The notes: generated by a model not told the origin, from the letters alone. DNA of 64,000 nt from Cristatella mucedo (GCA_009760855.2 WPIO01000131.1:1024501-1088500), one strand, 5' to 3'. Counted from the first letter of the stretch, positions 22,300 to 34,402 are shown. Numbers and translations: made by a program.

Positions 22300-22930
22300 T
22301 AGGTCAATTATGATTCAGCCGTGTAATAGCAATTAGTTTAGTGCTCCTAAACCGCTATGTAATGATCACAGGAACTATAGGAATTTTAGAATGGCTAGAT
22401 CTAAGCTGGTTTTCATCAGCGATGCAGAGTGTGATTATTATGCTGCCCTACTTTGTATAATAATAGAGGAATTACCTTTTAGAAAACGCTTGAGAGTGGT
22501 GAAATCCATGGACAATTTAAGGACGACTAATCTTCCTCGTGGAAACGTAACGGCCGAGCACAATATAAGGCATTGCCTATTTAATCGAAATCGAGAGCAA
22601 TTTGTTATTTCTGTATTTTAGTCTTTAGGCTGCTGAATCTTACTTAACCCTGAGTGGATGTATGTTTCACTTACAGTCAAGCCCTTGCTGCTGCAAGTCA
22701 TATTGAATATCGCCATGCCAACATCGGCTTACTGGATACCCATAGGCCTCGTAAGCTTGGTATTTGTAAGCGTGCGTATAATAATTGGGTTAGACAGAGC
22801 CGGAGTTTCCCTGAGAGAAAGCAGTCCGAGGGGGAAAAACAGCGATTTTGGCTCTTCCGTCTAACTCCAACCTAGGCCTGTGCAATGTCATGAGTTCGAG
22901 CCTTTCGGCATACGTGAAGCGCCTGAACAA
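22300..22930 (+). repeat. repeat-unit segment with NLPRGNVT frame and SINE-like tail
   Basis: The plus frame at 22,391-22,620 (ELPFRKRLRVVKSMDN, NLPRGNVTAEH) is the counterpart of frames at 31,648, 50,063 and 58,070. At 22,890-22,930, GAGTTCGAGCC and GGCATACGTGAAGCG resemble the B box and tail of the SINE at 15.2 kb. No start or function is supported. Confidence 0.4.
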
Positions 22931-23621
22931 AAAGTAGGTTATTTCATGGTGTCATACAAATAAGTTATATTTATTTTATTTTAATTCATTGCGATCAGAA
23001 GAAGAATCGTGGTGTACGTCATTTGACAACATGTGAACCTAGAACGGGTAACGATCATGTCTGTGATTAAGATAATTATTTTCATTAGAGCATTTATGTC
23101 TGGAACAGTTTTTGTTGAAGCAGACTGAGCTTTCCATATAACGGAAATAGCATCATCAGAAGTCGTTCAGAGATGAAAAGCTTTAGATTTCCGTAAAACA
23201 CTTGTATGGCATTGACAAAGTGGCCGGGCCACAAGCCTGACTCGAACTGAACAGAACGATGGCAGGATGATGTCTACAGGCCTCTATGGCAGGCTGAGTG
23301 GTTCCTACTGGTCGTTGATCTTAGAAATTAAAAATAAATTGGGGAATAGTTCACGGCAGCAGAGACAATGCAAAGCTTTTGATATCTATGCCTGGCAAGA
23401 CGAAAGAAGTCGTGGTGAATCATTACTGAACAGGGTAACACTGAACTATCAGCAGTGGTTTTAAATGCAGCTCTCAATTATTATTCCATATTCTAAGCAT
23501 AACTTTAATGCAGCACCCATGTCATAAGAGACTCTAAGAATCCGAACTAATTTTTGTCATTGGATCTTTTTCCGTCTAGCTTTAAGCGATTCGGAAAATA
23601 TTTTGAAATGTGCCTTTAGGC

Positions 23622-24196
23622 CAGACATGGGCAAACTATGGCAAGCGGGCCATATACAGCACTTTGAGATTTCAATCCGGCCCACCGCCCACGTTATTTT
23701 ATTAAATTAAGTTTTATAGTAAAGACACCTCAATCACGTTACCAATTTTAACTCCGTTCTTTTCCCAGCAGATGGCTCACACAGAAGACATTGTCCCTTG
23801 AGTGTGATGCATTACAGTAACTCTCTACTTCATTTTGTTGCTTTGCACATTCAGCCATTCCGTAAAAATGAGCTGACTAAAGAAAAAAAAGTAGACAGTG
23901 AGTGCCCAACGTTCAATAAAGAGTAGACAATACAATATTTTTTTACTCCAATGAACAGCTGTATCTCTGATATGCCAAGAAACTGCAGCAGTTCCTAAAG
24001 AATGGAAAATCCACCTCCATTTTGCGACACAAAGTTCTAGCTACACCAGTCAATAGTCTTCACCAAAACGGGCGGCTTCGGCTTAGAAATTGACGGCTAA
24101 TTTAGAGACTCGGAAAAGCCTTTTTCACAGACAAACTGCCATTCAAGAGTCCAGAACTAAGGCAAGTTTCTTCTAGCTTTAAAATTAGCAAAGGCC
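23622..24196 (+). mobile_element. hAT 5' end and transposase start, truncated
   Basis: It begins with the inverted-repeat end CAGACATGGGCAAAC and the GC-rich leader with CGGCCCACCGCCCACG. The start MSELTKEKKVDSECPTFNKE follows and is stopped by TAG at the same relative place as the 8.4-kb element (TAA there). It breaks off where a LINE-A fragment starts. It is absent from copy B through a deletion. Confidence 0.75.
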
Positions 24197-24615
24197 AGTA
24201 TATTCAGAAATTTAAAAGGCTGAAGCTTAAAATTGGCTCTGCCAGACTATCTCCTGTTGAATCAGCACGACATATAGGTATCATGTTCCAAGGTGACCTC
24301 TCGACTACTACATCAGCTCCACAGTCAAATTTGATTACTTTCAGCTACATGACAATGCTAAAACTCGGGCTTGTTTAAGTAATGATACCACGCCTAAGTT
24401 AGTCCATGTATTCATGACATCCCAGCTCGGCTGCTGCAACTCACTGCTTACTGGACTACCACCATCTGTGATCAGGCGATTGCAGCTAGTGCGACACTCC
24501 ACAGCTAGGCTTGTCTGTCGTGAGCCTCACAGTTGCCACCACTTGTCGCCGACCTGCATTGGCTACCAGTCATGCACTAAATCGGCTTGAAGGTTAGTTG
24601 CTCACTTTATGGTCC
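24197..24615 (+). mobile_element. LINE-A fragment, decayed
   Basis: The DNA matches the ORF from the ERLTLKIGSASISPVKSAQNLGV codons through CNSLLTGLP to LHWLPV. Several frameshifts interrupt it. Confidence 0.75.
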
Positions 24616-24749
24616 CTTACAGCTGATTTTGAAGGGTAAGCTTACAACTACTGAGTCTGCTAGGACTATACGTATGCAGGAAGTTAATATTTTTTCTGCT
24701 AATATTAAAATGATTTGCAGCTAAACGTATTTGACTCTAAGTGTAACAA

Positions 24750-26600
24750 GCACAATTTAAGTTAAATAAGTTTTACTTGAAATAAGATGATAGAAAACAA
24801 AATATAAATTTTATCGATTTTCTTTTGAAGAAACGTCGTACTGCATTCGCTTGGCCATTAAATTTACATTTACAATAGGAAGATTGTGTTGAAATTTGTT
24901 CGGTTTTTACCATGCTAAAGCGATACCTAGTAATTCGATGCTTTAAAGCTACTGTGGGCATTTTGTAACAACGTAAATGAGTGTAACACTCATACCTGAC
25001 TCCACTGGTAACTGATCAAAGTGGCTTAAATGCAGCCATCAAGTGATTACGGTTGCTAAAGTGATTAACGCCTAATCAGTTAAGAATCCTTGAATTTATT
25101 GACATTATGTAACTAAATAATTGTCAACCTTAAAGATTTTAAAACGATAATAAAACCAATAACACTGGTATGGAAGCTCACAAAACGTCGGCATGATTTA
25201 CTTGGTGGAATGAGTTCTTTCTATTTGTGCAGTGATGTTACCCACGTTCAACTCATAGTATCCATGTAGCTTCAGCGGTTGACATAGACGATGCAATCGC
25301 TGATTCCTGTTTTCACTGACAGCATTGTCGGATGTCTCTACTTCCAGTGTCGGCCGAATGTTATCCTCCGATTATTTTTCAACTACCAGTGCCAAGCTCA
25401 GATTTCAGCGAAAAAAGCATGATCTCCTAGTCTCCTGGACTAAGAATTGTAAATCAGCATCTTGCCTATATGGAGGCACTTACACTCTTGCCATCCGTTG
25501 ACTAAATTCTTCTGCTAACCAGTCAAATCAGACAAAATAATTGCCTGCCAATTGGCGGTCCGTTTACCTGTTTCAAAATGTCCTCCTTTAACCTCTCGAT
25601 TGATGTAAAAAACTGAAAAAATATATAAGAACGAAGTGCATTGTGACTATAAAGTATGAAGTGAAAGACTTTCTTTAACTATCTCCTCGAAGCTAAATAA
25701 ATGTAACTAGCAATAGGATGAGAGGAAACGAAGAATAAATAGCTGTCGATTCTCGTTGGAAGAATCTTCGTACTGTATTTTACTTGGCCATTACAGTTTC
25801 ATTGGGAAGAATGTTCTTAAAATTTGTTTGAATTTTACGATGCTCAAGCGCAACCTAGAAATTCGATACACTGCAACCTAATTCATCCATTATTGTACAA
25901 CGTAAGTGAGCCTAATACTGACACCTGACTTAACTGGTAACTGATAAAAGTGTCTTAAACGCAGATATCAGGGTATAACGGTTAAAAAAGCGAATAGGGC
26001 TTAAGCAGTTACGAAGCCCTTAGTTTATTGACATTACATACCTGAACAAAATCAACCTCAGAGATTTTAAAACAATAGTAATGTCAAGATCGCGGTACGA
26101 CCGCTCTAAAAACGTTAGTATGATTCACTTGATGGAACGAGTTCTTTTCATTTATGCAACGACGCTTCCAAGGTTCAACTGACAGTACCCATCTAGCTTC
26201 AGTGGTTGGCTTACACGATGCAGGCGACGAATCTAGATTTTATCAGCAGTATTGGCAGATATCTCAGCTTTGGCTGTCGGCTGAAGAGTACCGTCCAATT
26301 GTTTTGTAACTACCAGTGCTAAGCTCGGATTGCAGCATAAAAAAACACGATCTCCTGGTCAGCAGCACTAGGAATTGTGAGTCAGCATCCCGCCTCTTTA
26401 GAGGCACTTGAACTTTTGCAATCTGTTGAATAAATCCGTCTGCTGACTAGTCAAGTCCGACAAAGTAATCGCCTACCACTTTGCAGTCCCTTTACTTGTC
26501 CTACACAATGTTATGAATTAACCTCTCGATTGACGTTAATATGGTAAGACCAAGCTCAGTGACACTAGAAAGTATGAACTGCAAGGATTTATATTTCTTT
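24750..26600. repeat. two tandem units of about 0.92 kb
   Basis: 24,770-25,500 and 25,690-26,420 align in direct orientation with moderate divergence. Shared landmarks are the TTGGCCATTA, CATACCTGACT-like and CGATGCAA/CGATGCAGG stretches. No coding region is supported. The same pair occurs at 51,180-53,000. Confidence 0.7.
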
Positions 26601-27138
26601 GAAGCTACGTATCATACAAATAAGCCAACGAGTTATTGCCAATTAGAGCACTGCACTACTAGGAGGTTAGTCTTGGCCAGAGACATAGCAACGCCTTATA
26701 GGAAAGAATATTCCGAGTTCACCAACTGAATTGTGTGGCATAGTTTATGGCGTAATCATTGTATTGCATCAAATGGCTTGAATGAGCCAGTCTACATGCA
26801 TAATATCTGTTTATCAAACAGCAATACAGATGCCGTTTTCACAATAAGCATTAAGCAACTGGGCTTGATTTCAAGTTATAGGGAACGGTGATTCGATTTG
26901 ACGAATCTTAATTTACTTTATAGTCCGTGCCAGTGCTCATGCAATAACCGAGAAGGACGTGCTCAGCATTTTCAGATTGCCATACTGCCACCATTTCAAT
27001 AAATGGTGCAATAAAACTATGGTTAATCTTGCTTATTGTGCAAAACAGTACTAATGGTTTACCCGGCAATTTTAGTAAGATTGCCTAATGCGTAATATTA
27101 CTGTGACTTCTGACGGCCCTGGTCATTGGGGGCTATAG

Positions 27139-28017
27139 CTAGAAAAAAACAGGGCTTCTTTCTTCATTAGAAAGCTGAATTCCTGCCAGTCGGACACTAA
27201 ACAGATTTTTAAGACAGTAAACCATTTACTGGCCAATGCTGTGAGGTCTGACTCCCCAGATATTAAGGGCTCAGCCGAAAGGTTTTCAGCCTTCTTTATT
27301 GAGAAAATTGTGCACATTCGTGCCTCCATTAAGCCCCCTCCGGCGAAAGCAATCGCCGTTCCTCAACCTGTGACCTTTCTTAAAGGGTTCTCCGATGTTT
27401 CTGCCTGTGATGTGGCTGACTTAATAAGGTCTAGCAAAAAGAGCTTGTCTCCTGAAGACCCTATACCTTCATCTCTGTGGTCTTCACTTGCAGACCACCA
27501 TAGCCCTGCGATGACCAAGATTGTTAATGCTTCTTTGGGAAAACGGGTCGTCCCCAAGTCTTTCAAATCGGCAATCGTTAGACCTAATCTTAAAAAGCCT
27601 GGATTAGACACAGAGGTCCTAGCAAACTATCGTCCAGTTTCCCTTATTCCGTTCTTATTAAAGATTCTTGAAAATGATGGTTCTAAGCAGCTAGTTGAAC
27701 ATATTGAAAATTATAGAATGTCAGATACATTTCAATCAGGGTTCAAGAGGCAGCACTCAACTAAAACTGCTCTCCTCAGTGTTAACAATGACATTCTACG
27801 TGGCAACGACGACGTGAATGTCACTGCCCTAGCTCTGCTAGATCTGTCGGCTGCCTTCAACACCTTTGATCACAAATTTCTGCTTGAACGATTGAGAACA
27901 TCGATCGGTCTGGCAGACGAAGCACTGGCGTGGTTTAGATCATACTTGTCTGATCGTGTTCAATCCGTGTCGTGTGAGGGTCAGGTCTCAGACGGGTCAC
28001 CTGTGAAGTCTCTCTAG
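27139..28017 (+). pseudogene. LINE-B reverse transcriptase, finger and palm part
   Basis: The frame is open from 27,139, upstream of the first in-frame start. In order it reads FKTVNHLLAN, FSAFFIEKIVHIRASI, LANYRPVSLIPFLLKILE, GFKRQHSTKTALL, then LLDLSAAFNTFDH (normally DLSAAFDTIDH), and WFRSYLSDRVQSV. It stops at TAG 28,015 because seven bases are missing just before the GVLQGS motif, compared with the LINE-B copies at 5.6 and 60.8 kb. Asn for Asp at the catalytic-region DTIDH motif is specific to this copy; 54.27 kb has DTIDH. Clade assignment to CR1/L2-like elements is from motifs. Confidence 0.85.
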
Positions 28018-28079
28018 GGTCTGTACTCGGACCCTTGCTGTTCTCAATGTATACACAACTTCTGGGAAAAGTGATTAGG

Positions 28080-29056
28080 CCCATGGAATAGGATATCACT
28101 TCTATGCTGACGATGCTCAGTTTTATTTGTCATTTAAACCGTCGGAATCTGCTGCTGCAACTGAGAAGCTGAATGCTTGCCTTGCCGATATTCGATCCTG
28201 GATGTCGGAAATCTTTCTGAAATTAAATGACGATAAAACCGGACTGCTGCTCATAGGACACCCTAAGCGTGTGGCTGGATTAAAACGCTTTGCTGTTCTA
28301 ATAGGTGATGCTATTGTGCGACCTTCACGACGTGCTCGTAATTTAGGTGTCGTGTTCGACAGCTGCCTCAATTTTAAAAGCATCATTCAGAAGACTGCCT
28401 CTACAGCCAGCCATCTCATCCAATCTCTATCCAAGATTAGTAGCTGTCTCCCACAATGGCTTGTAAACAATTTAACTAGCTCTTTAGTTCTGACTCGGCT
28501 TGATTATTGGAATTCCCTTTTGGCTGGGCTACCAAAGAAAGCTATTAAGCCACTACAGCGGACTATGAATATGGCTGCAAGGCTGGTCTTCAAGTTCCAG
28601 CGGTTTGAGCACGTGTCACCTTTGCTGAAAGAGCTAGGATGGTTGCCGGTTGAGCAAAGGATACAGAGCAAAGTTCTTATGCTGACCCACAAGGCCCGCC
28701 ACAGCTTGGCTCCTTCGTACCTAGCTGAACTGCTGCATCAGTTTCAGACTGTTCGCCCACTCAGGTCCTGTGTGGACAATAAATTAGCTGTCCCATTCCT
28801 CTGCTTAAAGGCAGTTGGCGACAGAAGCTTCAGCTCTGCAGATCCTAGACTGTGGAACTCGCTTCCACAATTCTTACAGAACGACATTTACTCTCCATCT
28901 GCCGACTACAGCACATCTTTTTTCGCGGTCCTGAACTGTAACTTCTATGCTACTCTTTACCTCAACTGCTCTCCTAACTCTGCTATGCTTCCCACTTATC
29001 TTTGTTGCTTGAGACAAAGTCTGTTGGCTACCGAGTGTGTACCGAAAGCCGCTTAG
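28080..29056 (+). pseudogene. LINE-B reverse transcriptase, YADD to C-terminus
   Basis: After a one-base loss near 28,073 the frame runs open from GIGYHFYADDAQFYLSF (catalytic YADD) for more than 300 codons. It passes FLKLNDDKTGLLLIG, NLGVVFDSCLNF, LDYWNSLLAGLP and LKELGWLPVEQRIQSKVL, and then RLWNSLPQFLQND. This is the longest undamaged coding stretch in the window. It cannot be expressed as one protein with the upstream part without frame changes. Confidence 0.85.
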
Positions 29057-29839
29057 GCTGTGAGTAAGCTATTCGAAGCTCTCCAGCGTAACCCCTCATG
29101 GTCTTTATGACTTTGTGGAGTTACTGACGGAGATAGATTGCATTACAATACGTAATCGAATTTCTGTCCAGCTGAACTCCATCTGCTATTAGGAAATTGC
29201 AGTTATTGAAGCTGAGGGCTAGATTGTGCCAGGCAACGATATCGGCACGACCGAGAGTATAAACCGTGGGAAAAGTCGCATCGAGCACAAAGACCCACAA
29301 CTAATCCCAATTCATTGCTTCCTTTGAGCATATTTACACATTAACATCAAAACCGGACGACGCACAGAGTGTGGAGGTAGCTCATAGATTTTCAGCAGTT
29401 AATCAAACGATATTATTTTTTTCCGTCAAGATCAAAATTCTGGAGTCCAGTGACATAGGAAATAAAAAAATTGCTATACATGGCCTCTGATGCCCTGCCA
29501 AGATGAGGGCCCCTCGAGAGAGACTCATAGTCAAAGCAACCTAGAATTCAAGCAAAACAAGCAGAGATGCTCTAAGCATGTCTTCCTATGCAGCTTATTA
29601 AATACCAGATTAAATTCCGACTGTGTGGAGTGATTAGCTCCTAAACCAGACCAGCAATCGCATTGCAGGAGGTCACAGGAACTCTCGACCTGATATTAAT
29701 ATGCGAATCAAAGAAGGCAACTAGTTCACTAAGCCCTAATTTTAATGTCCTGCTTCTACGTCGCATGAATGCACTGCTGCTAACATGCATAACTAACATC
29801 CCAACAATTTCTGAACCTCGGGTCATGTCCTAACACCTT

Positions 29840-30180
29840 GGAAAAATCTTTATTTAAGCCAATATTCCACAAAGCAACCACAGACGACAAGAACTTGAGC
29901 AACATCTGCCCAGTCACCCTTACACAGTCCCTACCAATGAATGTGTAACGAGTCTTAGCTGACCAGCTTAACTAGAATGCTTAAATTCAAACTTTAAGTG
30001 TGTTTCAGTGCATTTTCAGAGTCAGTCACTGCACAATGTCAGCATAGCTTTTGGTTCACGATGACGTACTTAGGAGTTAAGACGTTGGACGATTACATAG
30101 GCTCGCTGTGCTCAACCTTTTGGCAGTGTTTGATATTCTCGATCAACAAGTTCTTTCGAGTGCCTCTAATCTCATAGCTG
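29840..30180 (+). mobile_element. LINE-A N-terminal RT fragment
   Basis: Broken frames read KPIFHKATTDDKNLSNICPV (the usual KNYRPVS region), then NVxRVLADQLN, then LNLLAVFDILDQQVL for LDLSAAFDTIDH. Copy B carries it at 56,245-56,600. Confidence 0.65.
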
Positions 30181-31092
30181 AGGTTTGATTTGCAACTGTG
30201 GATTGTTAAGGACACACGAATGACTGCGATACAGCTCCCATTTCCAAAAACGATTGTCAGAAGACTTCAGCTTTTAGTCTAAAACATACAGAATGGCTTT
30301 GAGGGTTTACTTACCACACTTCATGCAATTGGACGCTTGAGTTCTCCTGCTATCGCCTCGGTTAGCCCACGTCAGCCAGCCTATTTTCACGCTCCAACAG
30401 CCATGCAACTGCTCTTTCCATAATATGTGTTGCATAGATATCAAAAATTTGCGAAATTGCAGATGAAAGTGATTCGGCCGTCCTACCTAATCGTGTGACA
30501 TGAGACAGGCACTACATAAAAAGTAATGTCTGTCTGAATACATTTTTGCACTCATTTTAGTCTATATAAACTATTGCAGTCTTGTTTGATGAACCAAGAT
30601 TTAAATTCAAGAAGATCTCCAAGAATGTTATAGCGACTGGTATGAGGCAGGTCATTCAGTTATCTGCAAAGGCTAGTTAGCAAGCAGATGCAGTCTACAG
30701 ATGGCTGGCGAAAAAATTAACGGACATACTGGTGATATTGATCATCATTTTCAGTTTGAAGCCCGGGAGATTGTTGTTATTTCCTGCTAAAATCTGTACT
30801 AACCACTAGACATTAAGCAAGAATGTGAGGGTACTATGTTAGCAACACCAAAAGCTAAGATGCTGTGATTAAAAGATGACTTAGTGTCTGCCACTGGTAA
30901 GCCAAACACGGAAGCTAAATATGCATTGTGAGGTACAAATTAGAAGTTTCATCACACAAAAAGAAAGCTACTGTTCTTTCCACCATAGAGATCCTACCAA
31001 TGTATCTAGAAACTTAATTCCATCATATTTGATACTTTATCGTTGCTTTCAAATCTTTGAGATCAATTATGATTCACTCATGTAATTGCAAT

Positions 31093-31495
31093 ACATTAAT
31101 AATAATAATAATAATACACTTGATCAAGGGCGTGCCTTCAGAGAACTCAATCTCTTTCTAGGCACTTTCCATTGGCTATAAAGGGAAACGCAATTGCATG
31201 GTTAGTAATAGCATGCTTGCTAAGCACCATGAATAATATTGTTAGGGGTGACATGCACTCGGTCAGCATGTACATTTTGTTAGTGGCAGTGTGCACAGTG
31301 TTAGCACGCATAAGCAGATTAAGGACTAATCATAGGGACCGACTAAATGCTTTTCGAAATAGGTGTGTATTTAGGTTCTTGTTAAATGTGGTCAAGTCAG
31401 GGGATGTTCAAACGCCAGTAGGGAGTGAGTTCCAGGCTTTAGGAGCATCGGAGCTAAAAGCAGGGTCTCCAAAGGATTTGAGGTTGGTATGAGGT
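31093..31495 (-). mobile_element. LINE-A 3' end inserted in the repeat unit
   Basis: It begins with AAT repeats, then the reversed stem-loop and 3' UTR, and reaches the KAWNSLPTGVxTSPD codons. The surrounding unit is uninterrupted at 22,345-22,360. The open plus frame at 31,172-31,492 is its shadow. Confidence 0.85.
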
Positions 31496-31647
31496 AAATT
31501 AAACACTCCTCAACTGCTAAGTAATTGATCACTGTAACTATAGGAATCTCTTGATGACTACATCTAAGCTACTTTTCATTAGCTTCAGTTATGTAGACTG
31601 TGTGATGTGATATGTGTGATTGTTAGGCTCCCTTTCTTAGTTCAATA

Positions 31648-31980
31648 ATGGATGAATTACGTTTTAGCAAACGCTTGAGTGAAGTCAAATTCATAGACAA
31701 TACAAGGACGACGAATCTCCCTCGTGAAAATGTAACGTCCAAGCATGATACATTACATTGCTCATTTCAGAAAATTGACAGCAATACATTGTCTCTTCAT
31801 TTTCGCCTTCAACCTGCTGAAACTTGCTTAACTCTGAGTGGATTTAAATGTATCACTGACCATCAAACACTTGTGGCTGCAAATCATTTAGAACTTAGCG
31901 ACACAAATATTGACTTTCTATATACCCATAGTCCTAGTAAACTTCATAGGTATAAGCTTACACGCGAAAACCGGCTTTGA
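31648..31980 (+). other. unassigned 110-codon frame of the repeat unit
   Basis: It reads KRLSEVKFIDNTRTTNLPRENVTSKH-type sequence and stays open longer than its counterparts at 22.4, 50.1 and 58.1 kb, which have frameshifts. No domain is recognised. It may be a remnant of a mobile-element ORF or chance. Confidence 0.25.
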
Positions 31981-32798
31981 CAGAGTTTGCATTTCCCTGA
32001 GATAAAGCAGCCCAGGGAGGAGAAAAACAGCGATTAAGGCTTTGCCATCTAACCACAACCAAGTTCTGTTCAAGGTGATGGGTTCGAGCCATTCGGCCTA
32101 CGTGAAGCGCCTGATTAGAGGTTAAGTTCTCCTATGATGCTATGCAAACAAATTATATTTATTTCATTTTAATACGTTGCGATCCCAGTAAGAATCAGGG
32201 CATACATCACTAGACAACATGAAAATCTGGGACAGGTTAAGATCATGTCTGTGGTTGAGATCATTAGTTTCATTCGAGCATTTATGTCTGGACAATATTT
32301 TGTTGAAGCAGATTGGGCTTTCCATGCGAGGGGCTCAGAGATGAGCAGCTCGGGATTTCTTTTTAGGAGTTTTTGAATGGCACTGACAAAGTGGCCTAGC
32401 CTCTAGCCCGACGTGAACCCAGCCGAACGGGTACATGACGATGTCTACTAGCTTCTATGGCGGGCTGAGTGGTTGCTACTAGTAGTCGATCTTCTAATTG
32501 AAACCTAGGCTGGGGGGTGGTATAGTCCACGGCAGAAGAGACATTGCAGAGCTTGTGATATCTATGCCCGGCAAGAAGAAGGAATTCGTGGAGAACCATT
32601 GTGGTACACGGTCACACTAAACACTTACCAGTAGTTTTTTTAAGTGGCTCTCAATAATTGTGCCACGTTCTGCATATAACTTAAGAGCGCCCTGCATGTC
32701 ATAAGAGCCTCTACTTATCAGAACTAGTTTATGTCATGGGATATCTTTTTTTGTAGCTGTACATAATTCAAAAATTGGTTGAAAATGTGCCTTTAGAC

Positions 32799-33098
32799 CA
32801 GACGCGAGAAAACTAGGGCACGCGGGCCATATACGGCTCGTTGGGCCTTTCAATCCGACCCGCCGTCCACGTTATATTATTAAATTAAATTTTATTAGAA
32901 AGACATCAAAATAATTTTACCTAGCTGTAATTCCCATTTTTCCCCAACAGATGGCCCACACAAAAGACATTCACCCTTGAGTGAGATACAATACAGTTAC
33001 ACTCTACTTCATTTTTGTCGCCTTGCACTCTCAGCCATTATGTAAAAATACACGGTCCGAAGAAAAGAAAAATACACAGTGTTCAATAAAGAGTGGAC
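32799..33098 (+). mobile_element. hAT 5' end, cut at the duplication border
   Basis: The CAGAC end, the GACCCGCCGTCCACG leader and the start of the transposase through TTCAATAAAGAGTGGAC. The counterpart in copy B (59,213 onward) continues for another 230 bases. Confidence 0.75.
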
Positions 33099-34202
33099 TT
33101 TTTGGTGCATAATGACCTACATAGGAATGCAGACTTAGTGAGATTACATGGGTTCACTGTGCTCAATCTTTCGGCAGCTTTTGATATTCTCTATCATCAA
33201 GTTCTTTTCTAGTGCCTCAAATCTGCGTTTGGCATCTTTGGCACGGCTCTTCCGTGGTTTCAGGTACTATCTCAGAGGTACTCTAGAGAAGGATTTTATT
33301 AGAGTTTAGGTCATCGAGAGAACCAATAAGGTTCGTTGTACCTCGAGCCTTAGCCTCGTCCGGTTTTTGAAGTGAAAGGATAAAGATCATCGGAGGAGCC
33401 ATTGGGTTGTGAAGTACATCGGAGTAGGTGATTGGTCAAGTTCATTGCACTGTCTATACTCTTTTTCTTGCTGCTGCGATTGCCAGGAATAATCGAAACT
33501 TTCACCTCAACCCATATGACATATAGGTATGTTTTTGCTTTGATTCTTTCAATTCATCCCGCACGTCGAATTTTTTTAACTTCCTCAGTGCATGTATTAA
33601 TGAAATCGGAGCCGGATTGCAGCAAATGAGCAAACAAGTGTGGTTTAGAAATTGCTAACACCTAAAGCTTAAAATAGGCTCTACTAGCATATATCCTATT
33701 GAATCTTTACAAAATGTAGGAGTCGTATTCCAAAGTTACCTTAGATAAGACGACCACATCATTTTAAGAGTTAACTCGACCTACTCTCAGCTGCATAATG
33801 CTGCAAAAAAACTTGAGCTTGTTTAGGCAGGGATACCAACCTAAGTTGGTCCAAGCATTTAAGACAACGCATCTCGACTTTGGTAATGCACTGCAGGCTG
33901 GGTCTCCAGCATGTGCAATTAGGCACTTCCAGCCGGTGCAAAACTATGCAGCTAGGCTAGTCGGACATGAGCGTGTCAGTACCCACATCACCCTACTTCT
34001 AGCTAACCTGAACTTGATCCCATTCAAAAAATTTACTACAAAGTTGTCACTCCCTTTGAGTTTCCTTTATTCCTATGTTCCATCGTATCTATAAAATACA
34101 TCCCCCATTAGGCAAAGCATCGTGCCATTCGTTTTTCGTAATTTCGTATTTCACCTATGCTTCATATTAACCTCAAATCCTTTGGAGACTGGGCATTTAA
34201 TT
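33099..34202 (+). mobile_element. LINE-A copy, first part, decayed
   Basis: Recognisable pieces are an LNLSAAFDILYHQVL-like block near 33,170, GTALPWFQ near 33,250, a YADD-region remnant near 33,500 and the C-terminal ORF at 33,798-34,094 (LVQAFKTTHLDFGNALQAG, then ACAIRHFQPVQNYAARLV). It starts exactly at the end of duplication copy A. Confidence 0.75.
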
Positions 34203-34402
34203 AAAAAGAAATCCTAGCTGCTTTAGCAGCTTCCTTTGCAAAGCGACAGATGAGCCTTATCGGCTGTCACCACCGCTTGTATAGGCGATACAGAATTGCC
34301 ATTAAAGAATTGACGATAAAGTATTTGCAGTAGTTGAACCTGCAACCTCGGGACCGAGGTCATTAAACCAACCGCCTAACCTAGTGCCCCACCACGGCTC
34401 AC
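34203..34402 (-). mobile_element. tRNA-derived SINE, nested in LINE-A
   Basis: On the minus strand it starts GAGCCGTGGTGGGGCACTAGG (A-box-like), with GGTTGCAGGTTCAA (B-box-like) about 50 bases on, then a unique tail ending in an AAAGGAAGCTGCT segment. LINE-A sequence continues on both sides. Confidence 0.65.

Larger units (their letters stand above)
27125..29165 (+). mobile_element. LINE-B retrotransposon, best copy (in duplication copy A)
   Basis: A 5'-truncated non-LTR element covering most of the RT domain and the C-terminal region, with a short 3' UTR and an ATTAC-type tail. It was present before the segmental duplication: the same borders and the same damage occur at 53,540-55,580. Confidence 0.9.
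16945..33098. repeat. segmental duplication, copy A (16.15 kb)
   Basis: Collinear with 44,420-59,512 in direct orientation. Lectin exons, promoter, unit sequences, LINE-B, LINE-A fragments and the hAT 5' end all occur in the same order. The left border is near the CATGATTCGTTATTGC segment. The right border is inside hAT sequence just after AATAAAGAGTGGAC. Copy A has about 1.21 kb (23,360-24,569) that copy B lacks, and it lacks about 0.2 kb found at 46,985-47,180. Confidence 0.9.
30180..33098. repeat. older internal duplicate of 20.9-23.7 kb
   Basis: 30,190-30,440 resembles 20,960-21,230. 30,550-30,900 resembles 21,860-22,250. 31,010-32,680 resembles 22,260-23,500, with a LINE-A insert. The hAT 5' end follows at the same place in both, so the hAT insertion predates this internal duplication. 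Confidence 0.7.

Noticed and set aside
31172-31492. A 106-codon plus frame
   Set aside because: Antisense to a LINE-A 3' end.
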